Part shown: piece after piece, positions 12,687 through 25,054 of the stretch | Numbering within the stretch: the first letter of the stretch is position 1 | Layout of the letters: every line of letters starts with the position of its first letter | Origin: Monilinia fructicola | Lineage: Eukaryota > Ascomycota > Leotiomycetes > Helotiales > Sclerotiniaceae | Direction: 5' to 3' | Assembly (NCBI GenBank): GCA_008692225.1 | Contig: VICG01000005.1 | Location: 2,181,001 to 2,245,000, forward strand | DNA length: 64,000 nt | Made by a program: the position numbers and the translations under genes | Notes under the pieces: model-generated | The model's database searches: none | Seen by the model: the letters and a program-made list of their open reading frames with translations, nothing else | What the model was told of the DNA's origin: nothing

Positions 12687-15638
12687 ATGAAAAATGATCA
12701 CGAGGGAGAAACTTCACGATTCCCAGAATTATTCAGAGGAGAGTTTGATGAAATTCAGCTGAGGGAGATACCGCCAACTCCTATTCAATCGACTTTTGAT
12801 ATTGAAAGAGAGCCAAGGACAAGGTCGAATTCGGCAATTTCAAAGGTATCAGAGGTTTCAGCAGTATCGTCTGGAAATTTTATGAATGTGTCCTCTCCAC
12901 CACGTGGTATCTCTAAAACTCGAGGACGAAGTTGTTCGACTGAATCTAGATATTCGGTCTTTCCTCCCGAGACACCAAGGCGAAAATCAACTGCATCGAC
13001 GAAGACAACGAGAACCTCTAGAACTAGAGCATCTTCGCTGGCTGCTTCAGAATGGTCAACCACTCTTGATGTACCAGTGCCATCAGAGTCTAGGGAGCCA
13101 AGAGCTTCAAGAGTTTTGAGATCGAGCTCTAGTTCAAGTTTGCCTTCCAGTCCGCCATCAAGATCGATAGGATATTCAAATGCAGACTCCGATACAATAG
13201 TTTGTCTCGAAGCACCAGCGCGAGCGAATACGATCTCTTCTCGACAGAGGGGATTCTCTAATTCTGATTCTATGATATCCGCGCGAACATCGATTAGCCA
13301 AGATTGGGGGGATCATAGAAGCCTTCTCACAGCTCAACCACCACCGCCAAGCGTTTCTCAGTCCGATCTGATGGCCCAGTTCGAGAATTTTGTAGAGTAA
13401 GAATGCCCCACTTCACACGAATCAAAAACAACTAATACATGTTAGTGCTATTGACGAGGTTCCAACAAAAAGGATAACACTGAAACGAACTGTAGCTCCC
13501 GCAGACAAGAAAGTCAGGTGGATGCAGCTGAAAGGATTCTTTCAAAATCACCTGGGGGCAAAAGCGAACGTGATCGACGAAAAGACAAAGAACTCTGCTG
13601 GAGCCGAAGAGCAACGGTGGAAAAGTCGATGTTCCATTGCAGCAACATTTGTGGGCTCTGTGCTTGTCTTATATATAGTATTTATGATCTGGGCATCTCA
13701 AAGGGTAGGAGATGGTACAAATATCAGTACTATATACGAAGGAAGCTGCCCCACAGCCAGTGCAGCAAGTCTTGGTTTGCATATACTGATCAATATAATG
13801 AATATGGTTGTTTCTATGGCGAGTGCCTGTGCGCTCTACTTTTTAAGCTCCCCGACAAGAAAGGAAATAGATGAGGCCCATGCCAGAGGAAGGAGCTTTG
13901 ATATTGGTGTATTAAGTTTAAGAAATTTGAGGAGTTTCAAGAAGAAAATCTTGTTTGGGCTCTTAATACTATCTTCTCTGCCCATCCACCTTTTGTGAGT
14001 ATATTCTCCAGAAGATGCCACACTTTATAGTCTAAAACTGACGGAACCAGTTCAAACTCGGTGATATATGGCTCCAATCCGGAGGTAGACTACGACGTGG
14101 TGATAGCCAGTCCAGAGTTTTTGACTCAGCCATCAGTCGATTGCTCGCAGGATGTCGCCGCAATATGCTTGGAAAGGGACAATAACACCAGATCATGTGA
14201 GACTCATCCCTTGAGTGTCACTACTCCACAAGATACGACAAATCTTTGCAACACCTCCACGATTCTACATGAAGGTTTCCTCCAGAATAAGCTTCTACGT
14301 CTTGATACGACAGAGTGTCTAACAGCCTACTCTACTCCCACCAATCCATCTTTGAATTATGGAAATCTATTGGTCGTCACCAAGAACCAGCCACTATTCA
14401 CCAACAATACTGTTCTTCTTGCATTTCATCACATGACATATTCTTCTGTTCTCAGCGGTCATGGATGGACTTGTGGACCTGACGACCCATTGCCCGGACA
14501 GAGTACGTGCGATATCCCCAATTTAATCCTCAATGCCGATATTTGGACACTGGGACCTTCACTGCTCCCCACGGTTTCGAATTCCACATCGCTCGCGTCG
14601 TACGAAAGATGGCAAATTGACTATTGTCTTGCTGCAGCTCTACCATTCCAGCCTACCTGCAAGCTGCAGCATAGTCGTTTAATAATTTTATGTATATTTT
14701 TGGCGTTAGCAGTAAAGTTTATATGCATACTCTTCATAGCCATCACTATGACCGAGCCAGTTATATCAACAGTCAAAGATGCTGTCAGTTCATTCCAAGG
14801 ACGTACTGATGCGGTGACATCAAACCGAAATTTCATCCATCGAAACTCAGCGTGGAAGTCAAAAGATGGATTATTGATCTTGGAACCAGAAGTGGAGGGA
14901 ATAACTAGAAACTTTCGGTGGTTTCATGGAGCGAGCTTGCCGCTGTGGATTGCAACTTTGTTTTTGTAGGTACCTCTAGCTTGCACTTGAACCGTATCCC
15001 TATCTGACTAAATCAACAGCAGCACTGTGCTCCTAGCTATTCCCATTATTCTCCTTACCACGGCAACTGTTCCTATCCCTCAACCTTATTCCATTGGTTT
15101 CGGAAGTTACGCACCTCTGGCGATTGCAAAAGTGTTCTCTTGGTCCAGCAATTCCTACACTCCCCTCCACAAGATTACAAACACACAACTCTTCCCAACT
15201 GTCCTTCTTGCCAACATCCCTCAATTTGCAATCTCCGTTCTACTTTTCCTTTTCGCACAAGTATACACTCGTATGCTATCTGCAAATACCTTTTCCTGTC
15301 TCACGAGCCCTTCCCCAAGCTTAAAGTCTCGAAAGATTTTGGGCTTTTCGTGCGCATATCTATATATCTCCGTCCAGGCGGTATTAGGAGCAATCCTCCA
15401 TTGTTTTGCGTCTCAAGCGTTGTTTGTACACCAAGTCGAGATAATCGGGAGTGATGAATCTCAAGAGTCTTTTGACTATATGGATCTAGGATATAATCCT
15501 CTTGGTATCTTGATCTCGCTAGTGTTTGGTGGTATGATGCTTGTTACATTGATGGCAACCGGGTCATGGAGGCTGAGTGGTGGCCAATTGGTTGGAAGTG
15601 GAAGTATGGAAATTGCTGCAGCTTGTAAGGGTAAATGA
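12687..15638 (+). CDS. DUF6536 family multi-pass membrane protein
   Basis: Intact four-exon gene: 12687-13396, 13446-13994, 14051-14965 and 15020-15638. The introns are 49-56 bp with GTAAGA, GTGAGT and GTAGGT donors, each keeping the frame, giving about 930 aa. The N-terminal ~235 residues are Ser/Thr/Arg-rich, disordered and probably cytosolic. Exon 2 holds the DUF6536 signature: 'RWKSRCSIAATFVGSVLVLY', then 'IYEGSCPTASAASLGLHILI', 'SSPTRKEIDEAHARGRSFDI' and 'FGLLILSSLPIHL'. Exon 3 has an extracytoplasmic Cys-rich region with several N-x-S/T sites, then a membrane helix near 14680-14745. Exon 4 adds about four helices ('TVLLAIPIILLTTATVP', 'ILISLVFGGMMLVTL'). The family is widespread in filamentous ascomycetes and its function is unknown. 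Unlike several other genes here, no frame break is present over 2.8 kb of coding sequence. Confidence 0.9.
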
Positions 15639-18040
15639 TAAGAACATGTGAATCTGGACTGGCATATAATGATAACGTTTTGTATATCATGGTGGATGAC
15701 CGCACGTATTGGCGAAATAAAGGAGACTTTCAGTGTATGGATGATACCCAGGTGTATATTGTCATATTGAAGTATATATATAGTTCTAGCTAGTCTTTCA
15801 ACACTTTGTCGCAATTCATAGCCATAGAGTTGGCTCATGAAATGCAATCTATCACTCTGAATACCTTAACAAGAAAATGCGCCTCCACCCAAGGATGAGC
15901 CAACATGCAAATCAATCTTAAACCTTCCTTATGGGGGCTTTACATCACAGACTCAAGATTTCTAAGTATTGCCAAAAACACTTTTCATCTCCAGCTGTAT
16001 TCACACCTCGGGCCAGTGAAAGAATCAACCAGAACTGTAAGTTTTCATATAGATTTCAAGCCCAAGTTATCTACTTTATAGCCAACAACAATCCTGGACT
16101 CCCTCAGCACTCTTTCTCTTTGTAGATTGGAAAATCCAAAAATGGTGACCTTAACTCCACATCTCACGACCAAAAGACTTTTCGTTCAATTCAAGAATCC
16201 CTTCACCTCCAAGTTCAAAGTAGATAAGTGATTACAAGACGGAAGTTTTTCCAATGTAAATTATATGGCTTGTGGAAAACGAGGTTCTTGATAAACGCTA
16301 TCCTATTCAGATCAATCCCGTCATCTGCTAACATCCAACGATGTTCGAAATATCGACCTTGTATTGTGGAGAACGTAGGTAGGTCATATTGATGGATGCT
16401 CACAATGCACGATTAATGCCAGCGTTAGTGCTGGGCTTGGATATGCCCTTAGTTATCTAGAGACTCCAATTTTACAGTTAGTTTCTCGCACGAACCCAAC
16501 CCCTAAGCTGCCACCTCCAAGCTCTAAGCTAGGTAGCAAAGATATACAAAAACTCCATATCACAACTCCCATCAATTGTGGTTATATTGTTTTGTTTCCC
16601 TTTGAGGATCTCCCTCTGCTTTTTAACTCCAAATACAATGCAAGACAGCTAGCTTACCCTGCAAACCTCAAGTGAGGTACAGATGTGAATTGCATGTACA
16701 ACTACACTGTATGCGTTATACTATAGCCTGGGCTAGGACATGATACGACTGCTATAATCCGAATGAGGAAGTGATGATCTAGAGCAAAGGTGTTTAGAGA
16801 TGCAATAAAGTAGCTATGGGGGTAGCTATCCGTTGCGACGGCCCGGTTGAAAAGTATGACCAAATTCCAGACAGGGCTTTGATGTGCACCTTTAAAAAGC
16901 CGCTTTTGCGGGAAATATTCATGTGGAGGGAGTTTTAGTGTACTTGGGCTTATTTGTTCATCCTGTGCTAAACTTTGCTTACGAGTGGACGTACGAAATG
17001 CGATAGATTTTCTTGTCTATTTTGACGCTTGTGGTTCTTCAGTCGAGGTAAACATTTTAAGCCATTGCCGCTCTCTTTGACAGAGAAACTTGGCCCATCC
17101 ATAGAAGGTAGCTAGCTTATTCCACCTCTAAAGACCCCTATTAAATCGGAAATGCAAACCGAGGTTGGCCTGGGAATTTTTTGGGTGTTGGTCCGATGGT
17201 GGCGAGGGCAAACCGAGTTACTGCGTTTCTTCGAATTCATGGGGTTAGATCTGAATATTCTTTTCAAGCCATTTTTCTAAATCAATGATAATCTCACTCA
17301 TACGAAACAAAGGATAGTTCCTTTCAAAATAACAATCATCCAACTTCCTTTGAAAATGTTCACAAGTCCTTGAGCTCCCTCAAATTATCCATAGCTCTAT
17401 TCTGTCCCCGAGTGTTGTGATTAGTATTCCCGTGATTGATATCTAGGCCTATGCCTAGAATGGACATTCCAAATCAAATTTTGGTATTTCAATATATCCT
17501 AATAGCTAGTATATTGGGTTGTATCTATTGAATATTGTATAGCCGTTTAGCTATACATGCGAGAATGGTGACAAAGGACTGCATTGATATCAGCCACAAT
17601 GTCACTGGCGTATAATAATCACAACACTTCTTCCACTAGCGGTATGGAAGATGTTCTCATTGTAGAATTATTTGCTCTATCATCCGACAGCGCTGTAGGT
17701 TTCCTTGTGAAAGATCTTGATTAATTATCATACCATAATACTAGACTGAAAGATAGATTTATGACCTCAGAGGCTTCGCCCAGGCTAGGAGTAGAAAAAT
17801 CATCTCCGCTTGATCTTCTCTGTGTTGCCCATGATCATAGAGTAATGGCAATCTAATCTAGTGATATAGATTGAACCTCAGGCCTGCTTGGAACATATTT
17901 AAATTTCTTTACTTTGTTATAAATACCGGACCTTGTGTCTCTCACTGAAAGAAACTCGAAGCCAGCTCAACTCAGAATCTTGAAATTTGTTACTCATTTG
18001 TTCCTTCATCTTGCCTCAAACACTGGCTCGAAAATCCAAA
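15639..18040. other. Intergenic, no gene recognised
   Basis: 2.4 kb without a supportable coding frame. The last ~150 bp (AT-rich with TATAAATA near 17920) look like promoter and 5' leader of the next gene. Confidence 0.5.
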
Positions 18041-18942
18041 ATGCCTTCTGCACGTCAAATTGTCTATGTAATCACGGTAGCGGCCACCTCAGCTCACGCA
18101 GCTTTCGGTCCTGCTTTCAGCACCGGCCCAACCTCGTCTGGTGTCTATATTCAATCATCAACCGCAACACTCGTCATACCTCATGCTCATGCTCCAAGCA
18201 ATAACTCTGGAGACTTGTCACTCTGGGTCGGTATGGGCACGTCGGGTGGTGACCTCATTCAATCCATTGTCCAGAACTTGCAGACTACCTGGGACGTTTA
18301 TGCTTATACACTTAAGCAAACCAGCGGTTCGTGGTGCCTGAATATTATATGATCCCAATAATGCTAATACGTGACAGCTACCTCACAGGAAGCGATTCTA
18401 GGTAAAGGATCCGCAAAAGCAACAGCGGGAGCCTACATTAAGATGAATTGTATGACAGCCTTCCAACTAGGGAAAAGTATTGGGAATCTCTTGCTAATCA
18501 AACGGAACAAATGGATAGATCGGTATTCAGCATCGACGGGAAACTACACCCAAACTGTCTATCTCAATGGCGCAGTAGTCTCCACGCTCTCAACCAGCGA
18601 TGGATACGCTCAAGGCTGGGGCTCTGCTGTCGAATGCGCTGCCACTGATTGTGGCACCATTCCCGCACACATAGTATGCTCCCCTTTCCTCATATCTCTC
18701 TTCTCGCCTTCTGAATCTCTTCGCCACATTCCGTACACAATTCGATCCAAAAGCCATTGCACATAAAGTAACTAATGGTTTTAGAATGGATCAATGTTCA
18801 AATCGTCATGTCAGCAGCTGATCCGACATATATCAACACATTATCCTTGTCCGAGGGCGTCTCAGCAACAATGTCCACACCCGATCGAGGTAGAACGTGG
18901 AATGTTGGGACTATCCGTATTCCATCTTTCACTTTCTATTAA
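18041..18942 (+). CDS. Secreted eqolisin-like (peptidase G1-like) protein, one frame break
   Basis: Starts at MPSARQIVYV with a short hydrophobic signal peptide ending near A-H-A, then a concanavalin-like beta-rich domain. 'GDLSLWVGMGTSGGDLIQSI' corresponds in position to the glutamine-bearing block of glutamic peptidases, and 'GWGSAVECAATDCGTIPAH' to the glutamate-bearing block. 'WINVQIVMSAADPTY' and 'TWNVGTIRIPSFTF' complete the fold. Whether it is an active protease cannot be told from sequence. Exons: 18041-18326, 18378-18449, 18519-18673 and 18785-18942; the first intron uses an unusual GTTCGT donor. At the last intron (GTATGC at 18674, TTTTAG ending 18784) the downstream exon is one base out of frame, consistent with one missing A at 18785. 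This could be a real lesion, a consensus error or a misjudged splice site. Confidence 0.6.
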
Positions 18943-21033
18943 GTTTAGTGGCTCTTTAGTTATAAGCTATAGGTTTGGGAGACTGAATAGTAGCGGCGCT
19001 TTATGGACGTACAACAACCCATATAATGGTATTTATAGCGTATCTTCTTACATTCTCATTGCCACATATATTCTTTTATACATAATTGCGCAATGTATTT
19101 CATCTTGTACATAGCATTAATCTAAATCAACAGTATGAATGCTGACAATCCTAAAACTTGTTTTTCAAGATCTTTCTGCTAGCATCAGTCTCGCATGTCT
19201 CCTTCCATCTTGATGCTATATTCTTGTTATATATAGAAAACAGAATTTGACGACGCCTCTAACCACAAGAGGCGCTCATAATATAACTTATTCTTGTGTT
19301 GATGGTTCTCCATTATACACTATATCCTGGACCGAGGCCTCAAATCAAAAGCCCTGTTTCCAGAGGTTGAGAGAAAGTCGAAATATCTTCGCGTAGAATG
19401 GTCGATGTTGATCCCGCGCTTGTTGCATCTGAAAATCAAAGTGGAGGAAAGATAAGTATTACCTCAAGTGGCAGGTTACGGCAATGGCAGGCGCGTTGAA
19501 GTCTCCCTACAAAAGCCGAGTGTTTTCCTGTGGAGATGTCATCTTTTCACGGTACAGAGCCGTCTCTATACGCGGCTAACGTTCCAAGACCGACGACTCC
19601 TCCCAACCATGGCCATAATCGATTCATGGACGCAGCAGGCTTTTAATTGGAAACCGAAATACTTGGAAAATGACAGAATATGCTTCTGTTTCATTCATTA
19701 CAATACCCAGCGTTTCAGGTTGGGATGTATGACCATGATCTGAAACTTGGTATAAATCATCATTAAAGCCGCGCTTCAGGAGCCTCTCAAACTCTTACAA
19801 CCAAAGAAGATGCTAGCCTCTAAAGTCGAGTTAAGGGCCGGCAAGAGCTAAAACTAGAAGTTACATAGGAGAAGAAGCCATGATGGAGATAGATATACCA
19901 TTCTTATGTTCCATAGAATCCCAGACAACTTGTTCGTAGGAGCGGTCTTTATGCCATGACCTATCGGCCCATATCAGAATGAGAAACTCACACGATGGTT
20001 ACTGTTGTCGATTTTTCGCGAGAAAAAGATAGACTTTGGGGGCTACTCTACCTTCTGAGGGCCAGCCTTATCATATTGCCAACAAATTTGTAGTCACATG
20101 GAAGGTGACTGCTCCAAGGCTTTCGATAGTCTCAGAATATTTTCATGAGGTCTAGTGAAGACTAGCTACATATTTAGAGGCAATATTTGGAAAGGTACAG
20201 GATATTTGCCAATTGATATGCGCTGGTGAGGGGAAAATATTGACGCATAAAGCTGCCGGAGTATCTTGAATGAAACATGGCGGGGAAATTAGGAAGCTGC
20301 TTCTACAGAGTAACAATAACTGCAGGATTGTGTTTCGCAGTAAAGTATCGTATCATGGAAATGTCAACAAGAGTCAAGACCCCTCATGCTGCAGCTCCAA
20401 CCATTCCTAAAGCAGACATTATCGGGAGATCCGGGTAAACTTTCTCCAGATCCGCCCCCATCATCAATTTTCCCGCGAACAGTGAGGGGCATGCAGATTT
20501 TTAGGTTGCTCTACTTATCCTCTGGTGATGCCACAGTTCACCATGATGACAAGATAACTTTGTCGCCTTCACCACATGCTATGATGCGCAGGAAGGATTA
20601 TAAGTTCCGTTCGCTAATATGGATCTACCTAGTGGGTGTTCCAGCCTTGTATAATTCGAAACTGCTCTTGGCGCTCGTATCATACCCACTCATAAGTTGT
20701 TGTAAAGATGCTATTGCTTTAGATGAAGCTTGCTAGGATGGCAAGCTTGCTAGAAATTCTAGCACGGTGAGCATAGGAGAGCAACAGTCTCAAAGGTCCT
20801 ACGAACTGGAGAACTTGGCATGAAGAGAGACCGGACCTCACATCTTGGTGGAAATCAGATGTTTCTTTTCTTGGGCAGGCCCTACGGGACCAGAATTCCT
20901 ACAAAAAGCCAGTGAATCAACGTTTTTTCAAAATATCATGTTTTTATAAATATGTGGGTATATATATAAATGATCTAAATTATATCAATTTAACTATAAA
21001 ATAGTTAGAATTCTATTAGTTTCTTTAAAAGAA

Positions 21034-21111
21034 GCCTAAAATCTGTTAGTTTATCTATAGGTAGTCTAAAATCTGTTAGTTTCTGTGGGTAGTCTAAAAT
21101 CGTTTAGTTGG
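21034..21111. repeat. Degenerate ~29-bp tandem repeat, three copies
   Basis: Three diverged copies of a unit whose core reads TCTAAAATCTGTTAGTTT, spaced about 29 bp, inside an AT-rich stretch. The third copy is altered (ATCGTTTAG). Confidence 0.6.
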
Positions 21112-21179
21112 CTTAAAATGGATTAGTTTCGTTGAATAGCTTTAATATTCGTTATACTAATTCTTGAATACCTTCAATT

Positions 21180-21273
21180 TTCATTCTTTTCTTTCATTCT
21201 TTCATTCTTTCATTCTTTCATTCTTTTATTCTTTTATTCTTTTCATTCTTTTATTCTTTTATTCTTTTATTAT
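21180..21273. repeat. (TTCATTCTTT)n microsatellite
   Basis: About 90 bp of CATTCTTT/TATTCTTT units, strand-asymmetric (C+T only apart from single A residues). Confidence 0.85.
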
Positions 21274-21445
21274 TAAAGGTAAGTTAAAAACATATCGTTG
21301 AAATTCGAAAGGGTAAATTGCTTTTTCCATTCGCTTTCCCCCCTATTTCTCGCTCGCCTTTTTCAACGTTAACACTTCAAATAGGCCCAACAACTTCGAA
21401 TCTCTGAATAGCTTCAATAATAATAATAAAATAATAATAATGCTT

Positions 21446-21492
21446 ATGATCGTGATCGTGATCGTCCAAGTGATCGTCCAAGTGATCGTGAT
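21446..21492. repeat. GATCGT short tandem repeat
   Basis: GATCGT repeated with interruptions (GATCGTCCAAGT twice), following an AATAAT run. Confidence 0.8.
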
Positions 21493-24400
21493 GCCTCCAA
21501 AAATGGATTAGCTTTCATAATAATAGAGTTCATACTAGCTCGTCCTTCCACTTTTTAGTATATGAGCTATATAAGCTATATGAAAGGATTCCTGCATAAC
21601 TCTGCATAACTCTGCAACAAAAACAGGTAGATCGTGAGTGAAATTAGGTTTTTAACATAAGATTCACTGACTGTCGAAAGGTCAGAATTTTGGTCCGTAG
21701 GGAGGGTAAAAGATGTCACAGTTAATATTGGCACTTGGACATGTTCGGCAACAAATACGAAATAGTCTGAGGTCTCCACAGGCGCGTAATATAGAACGTC
21801 AGTTTGCAGGTTCTGATGAAAACCACTGGAATGGATTACATGACAACGACTTCGGATTCTTGCATGGACACCGACCTCTATACCATCGCAGCTCAAGGCC
21901 ACAGTTGATAAAGATATATATGACATCATTGAAGACAGTTCAGCTGAAAATTCAATTATATGTGACAGCATCCAGTTGAACCCAGTGGTACTTTCACTTC
22001 CCTGAGGCTAATCTGGTTTTCTTTATGCCAATTCAGTCCTTGCTTGAATTGACTACCCAAGTTTCGATGGTGACCAGCAAGCTGGGCTAAAATTGCCTGA
22101 TTTAGATTCTAAAGGAGAGTCGCAAGCTTACATGGCTCTCAAAATGAATATCAAACTGCATAGTCGTCAAAAAAGCTCATGCCGGCTTCGTAGAGGACAA
22201 TATCCCTTCAAACTTCCCGAGTTCTGCGAGTGCCAGCTCGACTCCTGGCACTCGACTCGAGAGAAACTACCTCAAGAGTCAACCGACTGCACAGAACACT
22301 TTTCGAATTAAGAGTAGCCAGCACCAATAAAGCAAGATTACCATGCCAACCTTTGTTATGGAGAATATCAAAATCAATAGCCAGCATACCATATGGATCA
22401 ATCTCGCACATCTTAGCAAATGCAGCCTTCGGGGTCGGTTTGTGATGGGATTTACATGGATTTCCCCTGAGGAGACTCGAGAGAAGGAATCTATCAGATG
22501 GGCTACATTCCTTCTGTCTGTCCTCAAACAATGAGGTTAAAACACATGCCTTTAATGGGGGATATTGAGGATTCATAATCTATCGTTTGTGTTGAGACAA
22601 ACACAATTGCTTGATTAGAATTTTGGCTCCGAGCTGGCAATGGATTGTTTGTTCCAACAACCCTATAGTCCTATAGTATCGGCCCACGGTGCTATGGTAA
22701 CGCAACTATACGTTGTGAAACTGGAGTATTGGCGATCGTGGAGTAAAGCTAATATTTTCCGGGGCATCTAGCAGCGCATCTTAGGTAATTTTCATCAAGT
22801 AATATCAAGCCACATGATGGACGCACTATACTAATAGGTCAACACAGAGTCTTATAACATAGCAACTCCATACTTGATGTGGCTGACCTCCACGTACGTA
22901 AAACTTTGCTTTGGATTTTTGGAAGCTGTTTGGAAAGACATGAATGGATCGTGTGTGTGTTTCATGAGAGTAACGTTGTTCTCTTGTCGCATGGACAACT
23001 TGGGCTAGGAAAGTACCCAAAACTTCAATGATGTGTACAAATCACTATTGATATTTCTTTATGAAACAGTATATCCATCCCAAAAAGGTTTCTTGCATTC
23101 GATTTAGCTTCCATACATGTAGCTTCCACTGTTTCGCCATCCCCGCCACAATCAGCTTATGATCAGAAGTCGAGTCCGAATACACGTTGTACCGTACGGC
23201 ATTGTATGTGCAAACTTCAAAGGTGTTGCACGACACCTATTACACCATAACAAGTTCAGAGCTTGTGATCGCTTGTCGTTTCTAACAGAAACAGTAACCT
23301 TACTCGGCGTGTTCTCTAGTACGTAACTATACGCAATTAAATGAGGAGTAAAACACGAACTCATCGTGATGAGTATTCTCCAATGGGTCAAATCGTTCCA
23401 GAACGTCTTAGTATCTCACGTGATGTTTATCATTACCCAAAACTCCAGTCTTGTCTATTCTCATTCGGTTGTGAACGGCTCAAGATCATGGGATGATCAA
23501 ATCACATGGAGTCTCCTCATCAGACTTCATTGTTACTCGTCAGAAAAGCGGGAATTCCATGACCATGAGTCAACATTAGTCCACTCACAGCTTAGCCAAG
23601 TCCAATATACGCCATGCGTGTTCCCAACCTCAAATTCTCAATATCATCATTATCAACAAAGCATATGAAAAATCCAATCGGGAACGAGATGGCTAATTAT
23701 CGAACAGGAAACTTGCAGGGACAACATCATGTTTCGACAACTGTTGATAACCTTCCTGTACAACATTTCTGAAAGACTTCAAGTACTGTACTGTATCAAG
23801 ATCGAGGGATAATCATCGTACTGCAGTTCCACCAAAGCTTATCTAGCGGTGTGAAGACTATCCAATCCGAGCCCCTTTCATATCACCAGACGAGGACATG
23901 AACGGACGGACCTTGGACAGCCACTTGCCCAAAGCATCAGAGAGTAAAAAACAGACCTCCGTTGTTGTTCCAAAATACTTCTTTCCACCTTCTTCAGCTA
24001 ACAAATAACCTTACGGAGCACTTACTTCGGTTGCACAGATGGCTCCCAGGCTCCAGACTGGATTGGGTTTTGGCGGAAGCTAATTCGATCGATTCGATGG
24101 TACCCAGTAGCCCAGTAACCCAGACTACTCAGTAAACTTGCGGTAAGGTTATGCAGGTTCTATTACCCTTTTTGACTTTTTTGGTCTACCGGGCTACCAT
24201 GTTTTCAAATAATGCTACTGTACAGAGTAATCCACAGGTGCCCAATTTTGTTGGCTTTTTTTCACCCATACCTTCAAGCTCGACGGACGGACCTGCGTGG
24301 TTAAACTTTTGAGGCATTTCAATCCACAACCCCAATATTCTATATATTGAGTCATTTTCCCGCCCCCTTAGTTAGCTCTTACCCTTCGATAACAAGTACA

Positions 24401-24706
24401 ACTGTCACACCAAGTCAAGTGCATACTGCAATGGGCTTTGAACTTAAGATTCTCTTCAATACCGCTTCGTCAGATAAATACTCGAGTTCGACCAAGAGTC
24501 GATAACAACGAAAGCACTTTTTTCTACACCTTCACATTGTTACACATATTAATGTTCACTCCAGTCTTCAGCCTTCCAACGTCGTCGCTCAGGCTCAAAC
24601 TTACCAGTACCCACCAATTTTAATACCTTGATATAAAAACGTCTTGCGTCTAATCTTTTCCATTTCATTTTTACAAATACTCCAAACGTTCAAGACAGCA
24701 GTCATC

Positions 24707-25054
24707 ATGCAGATTTCACCACCCCGCAACGCTCACGCCTTTGCCAATAAGCGAATGCTCAAGGCCGCTCCTTATCCGAACCTCTATGCCTCCTCTCGTC
24801 CCAGACAAGCATCTTCATCCTCATCTCTCCGTATTCCTCTCGCCCCTACGAACCGTAACCCACGAGAACGTGCTCCAATTCGTCAGGTTCAACAGCAAGA
24901 GTCGGAAGTCAGTATTATTGTCACTACATGGGATGATGAGGGGAAGTGTTGGTATCCGGTCGAGGCTTATGGACCTATTGGAGAGCAATTGAATAAATTT
25001 ATCGAGGCCAGGAGACGGGCCAAGCAGATGAGTGAGAGAAGGGGTTCGGATTAA
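24707..25054 (+). CDS. Small basic hypothetical protein, 115 aa
   Basis: Single-exon frame. I chose ATG 24707 (MQISPPRNAH) over an in-frame ATG 63 bp upstream because the sequence between reads like a pyrimidine-rich fungal 5' leader and the protein composition changes there. The N-terminal half is rich in R, P, S and A ('RPRQASSSSSLRIPLAP'). The C-terminal half has a compact block, 'SEVSIIVTTWDDEGKCWYPV', then a helix 'EQLNKFIEARRRAKQMS'. No signal peptide or membrane segment. I do not recognise the family. Codon use is regular and there are no breaks, so I consider it real but of unknown function. Confidence 0.55.
   Translation: MQISPPRNAHAFANKRMLKAAPYPNLYASSRPRQASSSSSLRIPLAPTNRNPRERAPIRQVQQQESEVSIIVTTWDDEGKCWYPVEAYGPIGEQLNKFIEARRRAKQMSERRGSD

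Larger units (their letters stand above)
18943..24706. other. Long intergenic stretch with simple repeats, no gene recognised
   Basis: 5.7 kb. Short frames at 19468-19743, 20386-20736 and 21713-22576 have no recognisable domain and I could not connect them into a spliced gene. AT-rich DNA with degenerate and simple repeats occupies about 20930-21500 (separate entries). Confidence 0.45.
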
